Positions 1 through 5,474 of a DNA stretch of 6,508 nt are shown here, in pieces. Position numbers and translations under genes: made by a program. A model generated the notes under the pieces. The model was given only the letters and a program-made list of their open reading frames with translations, was not told the origin of the DNA and did no database searches. Positions within the stretch are counted from its first letter, which is position 1. Each line of letters opens with the position of its first letter. The stretch comes from Thioalkalivibrio sp. GTDB taxonomy: Bacteria > Pseudomonadota > Gammaproteobacteria > Ectothiorhodospirales > Ectothiorhodospiraceae. Where the stretch lies: the NCBI GenBank assembly GCA_007120155.1, contig SKOF01000061.1, forward strand, positions 1 through 6,508. The letters are read 5' to 3'.

Positions 1-798
1 ACCCGCCTGTTCGACCGCACCCACAACCGGGTCAGCCTCACGGAGGCGGGCCGCAAGGTCTACGAGTACGCGGAACGCATCTTCGAGATGTATGCGGAGA
101 TGGAGAACGCGATCCGGGAACTGACCGGGGATGTGAGCGGCGCACTGACCCTGGGCGCGAGCACCACCATCGCGGAGTACATGCTTCCATCCCTGCTCGG
201 GGACTTCAAACGCAAGTACCCGGAAATCAATATCCGTCTGAAGGTATCCAATTCCGAAGGCATCGTGTCGATGGTGGAGAACAACATCATCGACCTGGGG
301 GTGGTGGAGGCGCCGGTCACCAATCGCAACCTGCTGGTCGAGGTCTGCCGCGTGGATCAGCTGGTATTGATCGTGCCGCCGGGACACCCTCTTGCGGAAC
401 GCGAATCGGTGCGCATGGAGGATATCCTGCCCTTTCCATTTATCTGTCGGGAGGAGGGCTCGGGCACCCGCGAGGTGATCGTGGAGCACATGGCCAGCGA
501 GGGCATCGACAAGAATGCCCTGGGCGTGTGTCTGGAACTGGGCAGCCCGGAGGCCATCAAGGGGGCCGTGGAGGCCGGCATGGGGCTTTCCATCCTGTCG
601 CGGGCGACCATCGACAAGGAGCTGGAACTCCGGCGGCTCGTAGCCGTTCCGCTGGATCCGCCCCTGGAGCGGCCCTTCGCGTTCGTGCGCCAGCGCCAGA
701 AGTTCCGGCTGCGGGCCATGGAGGAACTGCTGGATTTCGCACGCAATTATTGTCACGTCCATTCAGGTGAAGATGCGCACACCGAGGCAGCCTCCTAG
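1..798 (+). CDS. LysR-family transcriptional regulator, 3' part (5' end outside window)
   Basis: The reading frame is open from base 1 to the TAG at 796-798, giving 265 visible residues. It opens with the end of a LysR winged helix-turn-helix (LFDRTHNRVSLTEAG, visible residues 3-17), so roughly 45 N-terminal residues are missing and the ATG at 88 is internal. A linker helix follows (about 18-45). The co-inducer-binding domain then starts at GASTTIAEYMLP (about 52-63), with REEGSGTRE at about 150-158 and a C-terminal subdomain ending near residue 255. These stretches resemble the CysL/YeiE/CbbR branch of LysR regulators, which sense small metabolites and often control sulfur or carbon assimilation genes. 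The effector and target cannot be read from this sequence. LysR genes often control a divergent neighbour, which would lie left of the window. Family assignment is firm; the subfamily is tentative. Confidence 0.93.
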   Translation, partial: TRLFDRTHNRVSLTEAGRKVYEYAERIFEMYAEMENAIRELTGDVSGALTLGASTTIAEYMLPSLLGDFKRKYPEINIRLKVSNSEGIVSMVENNIIDLGVVEAPVTNRNLLVEVCRVDQLVLIVPPGHPLAERESVRMEDILPFPFICREEGSGTREVIVEHMASEGIDKNALGVCLELGSPEAIKGAVEAGMGLSILSRATIDKELELRRLVAVPLDPPLERPFAFVRQRQKFRLRAMEELLDFARNYCHVHSGEDAHTEAAS

Positions 799-820
799 CG
801 AGCGGTTCCGTCAGCCCCTT

Positions 821-843
821 GCCCGTCGGTGTACTCGACGGGC
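821..843 (+). terminator. Hairpin downstream of lysR, possible terminator
   Basis: A perfect 8-bp inverted repeat, GCCCGTCG (821-828) and CGACGGGC (836-843), encloses a 7-base loop and lies 22 bases after the lysR stop codon. The position and GC-rich stem suit transcription termination. No T-run follows the stem, so a classical intrinsic terminator is not shown. It could instead be an RNA 3'-end stabiliser or part of the leader of the next gene. Confidence 0.4.
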
Positions 844-954
844 GCCTGCCGCATGGCTCCGGTCGATGCTGCACTGCCCGATGAGCAAGTCCACGGACCG
901 ACAGAGGTTCGCGCTCCGATCCGTGATACACCCCTGACACGGAGTTTGCAGATG

Positions 955-960
955 GTGGAG
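955..960 (+). promoter_or_regulatory. Ribosome binding site for the GTG start at 966
   Basis: GTGGAG at 955-960 ends 5 bases before the GTG at 966 and is a plausible Shine-Dalgarno sequence. It supports the GTG start, since no in-frame ATG is available near the expected N-terminus. The same bases also lie inside a five-codon frame, ATG 952 to TGA 967-969, whose stop overlaps the GTG. Confidence 0.5.
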
Positions 961-965
961 ACACA

Positions 966-1337
966 GTGATTCCCGTATCTTCCCCAGGCGGCACGGGCGC
1001 GCAGGGCAAGGAGTTGTTGCGTCTGTTCAGGGACCTGCCGGAGGAGCATCGGCGTACCCTGCTGGCCTTCGCGCGGTTCCTGGCCGCGGAGGATGTGGCG
1101 ACGCCCGCGGAGATCCCCGAACCCGAACACATCCCGCGGCCCGACGGGGAAAGCGTGGTGAGGGCCATGAAGCGGCTTTCCGCCAGCTACCACATGCTCG
1201 ACAAGTCAAAACTGCTCAACGAGACCTCCGCGCTCATGGCCCAGCACGTGATGCAGGGCCGTCCGGCGCGGGAGGTGATCGACGAGCTGGAAGCGATCTT
1301 CGACGCGCATTATCGGCAAATGGCAGGCAGGGAATAA
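966..1337 (+). CDS. Conserved hypothetical protein, 123 residues, upstream of AI-2E-type transporter gene
   Basis: GTG start, TAA stop at 1335-1337. The product looks soluble, with no signal peptide or membrane segment. I do not recognise a named domain. Residues 15-42 form a helical segment (KELLRLFRDLPEEHRRTLLA onward). A Pro/Glu-rich linker follows at about 46-60, ending in IPRPDGESV. The C-terminal half is mostly helical: an AMKRLSASYHMLDKSKLLNE block at 67-86, then HVMQGR (94-99) and EVIDELEAIFDAHY (103-116). This compact, motif-like C-terminus suggests a conserved small family, but I cannot assign a function. The gene ends 12 bases before the transporter start and shares sequence with its ribosome binding site, so the two are probably co-transcribed and translationally coupled. 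Reading frame is likely real; function unknown. Confidence 0.82.
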   Translation: MIPVSSPGGTGAQGKELLRLFRDLPEEHRRTLLAFARFLAAEDVATPAEIPEPEHIPRPDGESVVRAMKRLSASYHMLDKSKLLNETSALMAQHVMQGRPAREVIDELEAIFDAHYRQMAGRE

Positions 1338-1341
1338 GGAG
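1336..1341 (+). promoter_or_regulatory. Ribosome binding site for the transporter gene, overlapping the previous stop
   Basis: AAGGAG at 1336-1341 is a strong Shine-Dalgarno match, 8 bases before the GTG at 1350. Its first two bases belong to the TAA stop (1335-1337) of the preceding gene. This geometry favours translational coupling and fixes the GTG as the start. The nearer ATG at 1345 reads only two codons before TGA. Confidence 0.75.
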
Positions 1342-1349
1342 CGGATGGC

Positions 1350-2429
1350 GTGATCGGACCGCTGCGCAAATGGTACGAGCGGCATTTTTCGGACCCCCAG
1401 GTGGTGATTCTCGCCCTGATTCTCATTTTCGGCACGGCCATTGTGCTGCTGGCGGGCCGACTGATTGCCCCGTTGCTGGCCAGCATCATCCTGGCCTACC
1501 TGCTGGACGGGGCGGTGGAGAAACTGCAGCGCTGGCACATGCCCAGGCTGCCGGCCGTTGTCCTTGTATTCGTGGTGTTCTTCGCCCTGTTTGTCATCAC
1601 ACTGCTCGGGCTGATCCCGCTGCTGTCTCAGCAGGTCGCCCAGCTGGTGCGTGAACTGCCCGGCATGGTGGCCCAGGGACAGAACGTGCTGCTTCAGCTG
1701 CCCGAGCGTTATCCCCAGTTCATCTCGGAAGAGCAGGTGCGCGACATGATGGGCGCCATCCGTACCGAGGTGACCCTGTTCGGCCAGCGGATGGTAAGCC
1801 TGTCACTGGCGTCCGCAATGCATGTGGTGACATTCCTCGTGTATCTGATCGTGGTCCCGCTGATGGTGTTCTTCCTGCTCAAGGACAGGGATGCCATCCT
1901 CCGCTGGTTCACCGGCTTCCTGCCCCGGGATCGGGGGCTGGCCAGCGAGGTCTGGGCCGAGGTGAACGAGAAGATCGCCAGTTACGTGCGCGGCAAGTTC
2001 GTGGAGATCCTGATCGTCTGGGCGGTCACCTATGTGACCTTCACGTTCTTTGGTCTCAACTACGCCATGCTGCTTTCCGTGATGGTGGGTCTCTCGGTAA
2101 TCATTCCTTACGTGGGTGCGGCGGTGGTCACCTTGCCCGTGGCGCTGGTGGCATACTTCCAGTGGGGTCTGTCGGCCGAGTTCGCCTGGGTGCTGGTGGC
2201 CTATGGGATCATCCAATTCCTGGATGGCAACATCCTGGTGCCGCTGCTGTTCTCCGAGGTGGTCAACCTGCACCCGGTGGCCATCATCGCCGCGGTGCTC
2301 GTCTTCGGCGGCATCTGGGGATTATGGGGCGTGTTCTTCGCCATACCGCTGGCCACGCTCATCCAGGCGGTCATCCGTTCCTGGCCCCGGTACGATGAAA
2401 TCCCGGGGAGTGCGGGCACGTCGGACTGA
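1350..2429 (+). CDS. AI-2E/PerM (UPF0118) family membrane transporter
   Basis: A 359-residue inner-membrane protein of the AI-2 exporter family, the usual length for it. Hydrophobic stretches lie at about 18-36, 38-53, 68-91, 155-177, 217-235, 237-270, 280-298 and 308-345, with a hydrophilic region (about 92-150) between the third and fourth. Family landmarks include YVRGK (212-216), IIPYVG (251-256), LDGNILVPLLFS (291-302), LHP (307-309) and the Gly-rich GIWGLWGVFFAIPLATL near 321-337. The family includes E. coli TqsA (AI-2 export) and PerM, and some members are Na+/H+ antiporters, so the substrate here is open. The GTG start has a strong ribosome binding site and follows the 123-residue gene by 12 bases, so they probably form an operon. 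The family call is secure; a role in autoinducer export is not shown. Confidence 0.93.
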   Translation: MIGPLRKWYERHFSDPQVVILALILIFGTAIVLLAGRLIAPLLASIILAYLLDGAVEKLQRWHMPRLPAVVLVFVVFFALFVITLLGLIPLLSQQVAQLVRELPGMVAQGQNVLLQLPERYPQFISEEQVRDMMGAIRTEVTLFGQRMVSLSLASAMHVVTFLVYLIVVPLMVFFLLKDRDAILRWFTGFLPRDRGLASEVWAEVNEKIASYVRGKFVEILIVWAVTYVTFTFFGLNYAMLLSVMVGLSVIIPYVGAAVVTLPVALVAYFQWGLSAEFAWVLVAYGIIQFLDGNILVPLLFSEVVNLHPVAIIAAVLVFGGIWGLWGVFFAIPLATLIQAVIRSWPRYDEIPGSAGTSD

Positions 2430-2542
2430 TCCGGCGGGTTCCGTGTCCCGGGGGCGTGAATCAGGCTCTCCGTGTGCTCCTGTGAGGCTGCTGTTCGAGT
2501 GCCGACAGGTGCCGTCCAATCTGAAAATAACGTTTCCCGCTG
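2430..2542. other. Leader region of the cyanophycin-synthetase-like gene
   Basis: This 113-bp gap separates the transporter gene from the 911-codon gene. Most of it is GC-rich, but the last part (about 2517-2536) is locally A/T-rich. There is no Shine-Dalgarno-like purine run in the 15 bases before the ATG at 2543, and an in-frame TAA at 2528-2530 rules out a longer upstream start. Initiation at ATG 2543 (or CTG 2540) is therefore either weak, leaderless or SD-independent. I cannot point to a confident promoter. Confidence 0.35.
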
Positions 2543-5278
2543 ATGACAACAGAATCTGAATCAGCCAAGGCTTCTCCGTTCGTCGAGATACTCGAAACCT
2601 GGACCGTTTGCGGATACATCCATGAGTTCAATGTGCCCGGCGTCCATTTCGGCCTGCGAATCCAACGGGGTGATCGAGTAGATCGCGCAGCGCTTCGGGA
2701 GCGCATCCTTCGTGGTCTGCGCGCACAGTCCCGGCTGTTCGACAGGGCACTGGATATGGAATTCTCCCCGAATCCGGACGAGCGGATCGGTCAGCAGTTT
2801 GGTGAACTGGTGCTCCTGTTTCAGCGCGCGGTCGATGCCGAGGTGAGTCATGCCAAAGTTGTTGCTGGGCATGGCAGCGGCCGCCTTGCGGTACTGATCG
2901 AGAAAGAGGACACGGAAACCGCTGTCCGGGCCGGCGAGATCGTGGCCCGCCTGATGAATATGGCGGCGCTGGGCGGCCGGCTCGAAGAAACCTGGCTGAA
3001 TGATGAACTCGAGGGTTTCTTCAACTACGCCGCCGAACGGATCCTCGACGACAACGCGCGGCTTGTCCTTGACGCGGCCAGGCGGCAGGGTCTGCCGGCA
3101 CTGGACATTGATCAGCCCCCCTTCGACGCAACCCGCAAGGGCTTCACTGTCAGGCATGGGCTTGTGCAGGTCGGCATGTGTGCGCGGCAGCAGCGCTTTC
3201 TCTCGTCCATGCCGCAGGCGTACGCGGCTCGCGTGGCGCCCTGGATGTACAAGCGTGAAGCGGTCATGCGCAGGCTGTTGGCGCAGGGCATACCGGTCCC
3301 GGCACAGGAGCTTGAGTTTCCCAACAAGAACCGGTTTGGCAGGGTGCTGCGCGCCGCGCGACAGATCGGCTTTCCGGTCGTTCTGAAATCGCCTGAATCC
3401 GGTGCCTTTCGCGATGTGCTGCCGGGAAGCTGGGTCATAGGGCCCATTCATGACGCCGATGAGCTGGAGAAGGCATTCGCGTGCGGTTTCGGTTCGCCTC
3501 GTTCCGCCTGGGTGGAGTCGTATGTGTCCGGCGCGACGTATCGCTTCCTTGTCATCGAGTCACGGGTGGTCTCCGTGGTGCGGCGTCGCGGCCCCCGCGT
3601 CGTGGGTGACGGCATCCGCACGGTGCAATCTCTGTTGGAGCATGAATGTGCGCGATCCGCCTCGTTCCGTGAACGCCAGGCGTGGCGCCGGGTACTGGAG
3701 ATACGGTCAACCGCCTGTCGGCTGAGCCTGGCGGGCATGACCCTGGAGTCCGTGCCCGACGCCGGCGTGCCGGTACAGATCGACTTCGATGGCTGTGCCG
3801 GCATCGGAGCCTGGAGTGACGAGGTGCTGGATGTGGTGCCGGCAGAGTTTCACCGGGTGGCATTGGATGCCGTGGCCGCCTGCGGACTGGATTACGCGGG
3901 TGTCGATATGGTCATCAATGAGTTGGGAGGCAGGGCAGTCTACCCCAATGCAGCCGTGATCTCGGTGAGGGCCGAACCGGATCTGCTGATCCATGATCGT
4001 CCGGGCACCGGGCCGGCACGCGATGCGGCCGGCCTGCTGGTCGGAAAGCACTTCTCGACCCGGCGGGACGCCGTGGTGCCCATTGTTGCCGTCACAGGGA
4101 CCAACGGCAAGACAACGACCAGCCGGATGATTGCCAGCCTGTTTCGTCATGCCGGAAGGTCGACCGGTCTCGCCTGTTCGGACGGCATCTATGTCGATGA
4201 CAGGCTGTTGCTGAGTCATGATCTCGCCGGGGCGCCGGGAAGCCTCATTCTGCATGCCGAACCCGGGGCGGAGACCCTGGTGCTGGAAACGGCACGCGGC
4301 GGCCTGATCAAGCTGGGACGGCCGTTCGAGATCGCGGACGTTGGCGTATGTCTGAATGTCGCGGCGGATCATCTGGGTCATGACGGTATTCGGACACTCG
4401 ACGAGATGGCTGCGGCCAAACGGTGCGTCATCGAGAACACGAAGGGCACGGCGGTTCTGAATGCGGAAGATCCCCGTTGTGTTGCGATGGCCCGGTATTC
4501 TCCGGCCCGGGATCTGATCCTGTTCTCGGCGACGCCCGGGTCGCCCCGGATCGATGAGCAGATCTCTTCAGGCGGCAAAGCCGTCCATGTGCTGGAACAT
4601 GAGGGTGCGGAGCACATCTTCTATTTCAACGGCGCCCGGAACCTGCCGGTCGTCGCGGTGAGTGAGGTGCCGGCGACCTTCAATGGCAGGGCGAGACACA
4701 ACGTGGAGAACGCCGCGGCGGCGATCGCGGCGGCGTGCGCATCCGGGTTGCCTATCAAGGAGATCGGGGCCGGTATGAAGCGGTTTCGGATGGGTTTCGA
4801 GACGACGCCCAGCCGGCTGAACGAGTTGCCCGGCCTGCCGTACCGGGTGATCATGGACGCGGCCCACAACCTTCATGGCATGGCGGCCCTCATGCATTAC
4901 CTGGATCAGGAAGCCGTGGAGGGACGGCGAATCCTGGTGTTCTCCGCCTCTGCCAGGTTTCCCGAGTCCTATGTGCGCGAGATGGCGCGTCTGGTCGCGG
5001 CAAGATTCGACCGGTTCATTTGCAAGAAGTACCGCGAGCAGGAGCCCTATCATGACAGCGAGGATCCGTGGCTGATTCTGCGCGATGAACTCCTCCGGAA
5101 CCACGTCGCCGCGGATGCGGTGTCCGTCGTGCCCGATCCGAAGGAGGCGATCGCGGCCGCCGTGGATATGGCCGGGCCCGGTGACCTGGTGGTGTTGCTT
5201 GTGCCCGCCGGGAATTCGCTGGAACCGGGGTTCTGGCAGGAACTGGAGCGGGTGACCGGATTGAAGGCAGCGGTGTGA
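2543..5278 (+). CDS. Cyanophycin-synthetase-like protein (degenerate ATP-grasp + intact Mur ligase P-loop)
   Basis: 911 residues, close to the length of bacterial CphA (about 870-900), with the same order: N-terminal domain (about 1-160), ATP-grasp (about 205-490), Mur ligase (about 510-911). CphA joins Asp and Arg into cyanophycin, the ATP-grasp half adding Asp and the Mur half adding Arg. Homology is visible at VGMCARQQR (210-218), GIPVP (249-253), FPVVLKSPESG (277-287), VVGDGIRTV (353-361), the Asp of AGVD (455) and AEPDLLIH (477-484). The family EVNAxPG motif reads SVRAEPD (474-480), losing the Glu and Asn metal ligands. The Gly-rich DGNQGRGV-type loop reads PESGAFRDV, and the ANLSTGG-type motif is absent. 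The Mur half looks functional: GTNGKTTT (519-526), LETARGG (581-587), ADHLG (608-612), VENAAAA (721-727) and DAAHN (772-776). It lacks the GDRR-type motif, reading SASARFPES (801-809). The N-terminal domain is divergent. No cphB or second cphA adjoins. It may be a CphA'-type accessory paralogue or a ligase with another substrate. Family is secure; the reaction is unknown. Confidence 0.88.
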   Translation: MTTESESAKASPFVEILETWTVCGYIHEFNVPGVHFGLRIQRGDRVDRAALRERILRGLRAQSRLFDRALDMEFSPNPDERIGQQFGELVLLFQRAVDAEVSHAKVVAGHGSGRLAVLIEKEDTETAVRAGEIVARLMNMAALGGRLEETWLNDELEGFFNYAAERILDDNARLVLDAARRQGLPALDIDQPPFDATRKGFTVRHGLVQVGMCARQQRFLSSMPQAYAARVAPWMYKREAVMRRLLAQGIPVPAQELEFPNKNRFGRVLRAARQIGFPVVLKSPESGAFRDVLPGSWVIGPIHDADELEKAFACGFGSPRSAWVESYVSGATYRFLVIESRVVSVVRRRGPRVVGDGIRTVQSLLEHECARSASFRERQAWRRVLEIRSTACRLSLAGMTLESVPDAGVPVQIDFDGCAGIGAWSDEVLDVVPAEFHRVALDAVAACGLDYAGVDMVINELGGRAVYPNAAVISVRAEPDLLIHDRPGTGPARDAAGLLVGKHFSTRRDAVVPIVAVTGTNGKTTTSRMIASLFRHAGRSTGLACSDGIYVDDRLLLSHDLAGAPGSLILHAEPGAETLVLETARGGLIKLGRPFEIADVGVCLNVAADHLGHDGIRTLDEMAAAKRCVIENTKGTAVLNAEDPRCVAMARYSPARDLILFSATPGSPRIDEQISSGGKAVHVLEHEGAEHIFYFNGARNLPVVAVSEVPATFNGRARHNVENAAAAIAAACASGLPIKEIGAGMKRFRMGFETTPSRLNELPGLPYRVIMDAAHNLHGMAALMHYLDQEAVEGRRILVFSASARFPESYVREMARLVAARFDRFICKKYREQEPYHDSEDPWLILRDELLRNHVAADAVSVVPDPKEAIAAAVDMAGPGDLVVLLVPAGNSLEPGFWQELERVTGLKAAV

Positions 5279-5474
5279 CGGGCCGCCACATGCCGTGCCC
5301 GGCGTTGCTGGTGGATGCGTCCGCCCTGCCCGCGTCGGGAGTGCCGCAGATGATCCGGATCGGGCCGTGTGCCACGTCAGGGCGCATCAGTCGGGCCGCA
5401 AGGGCCGGTGTAACAACCGGCCGTCATGACCGGCATTGGTGCTTCGCGCCCTTCGTGTTGCGGGGCGGAGGCCT
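5279..5474. other. Convergent intergenic region
   Basis: These 196 bases lie between the stop codons of the cyanophycin-synthetase-like gene (+) and the phoH-like gene (-). Apart from hairpin-forming repeats in the right half, I see no gene. A GTG overlapping the upstream stop (5275) opens a 73-codon frame, but this runs into the phoH-like gene on the other strand, has low-complexity composition and resembles nothing I know. Confidence 0.5.
5403..5422. terminator. Hairpin between convergent genes, possible bidirectional terminator
   Basis: A perfect 7-bp inverted repeat, GGCCGGT (5403-5409) and ACCGGCC (5416-5422), has a 6-base loop. A further ACCGGC at 5429-5434 could pair with the same left arm, and the palindrome GTCATGAC lies at 5423-5430. 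A second weak stem, CGCCC (5447-5451) with GGGCG (5463-5467), sits just past the phoH-like stop. Placement between convergent genes suits termination of both transcripts. Neither side has a T-run, so the role is inferred from position. Confidence 0.35.

Larger units (their letters stand above)
799..965. other. Intergenic region between lysR and the 123-residue gene
   Basis: This 167-bp gap holds the 821-843 hairpin in its left part. Its right part has two copies of CACGGA (892-897 and 938-943) flanking the complement TCCGTG (920-925), so either copy could pair with the middle element. I find no convincing sigma-70 -35/-10 pair. A promoter for the downstream two-gene unit probably lies here, because the hairpin separates the unit from lysR, but its position is not visible. 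Confidence 0.4.

Noticed and set aside
1803..2273. A 156-codon minus-strand frame opposite the transporter gene
   Set aside because: Its His/Gln/Asp-rich product is the usual antisense reading of hydrophobic membrane-segment codons.
3707..4381. A 224-codon minus-strand frame opposite the cyanophycin-synthetase-like gene, along with similar frames at 2561-3451 and 4568-5104
   Set aside because: They lie antisense to a gene with strong family motifs, lack recognisable domains, and long antisense frames are expected in GC-rich coding DNA.
2543..5278. Calling this gene a standard cyanophycin synthetase, cphA
   Set aside because: The ATP-grasp metal ligands and Gly-rich loop expected for aspartate addition are missing, so a plain cphA label would claim an activity the sequence does not support.
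2543..5278. Calling this gene a pseudogene because of the lost ATP-grasp motifs
   Set aside because: All 911 codons are open, alignment around the changed motifs shows no shifts, and the Mur-ligase motifs are intact, which argues for continued selection.
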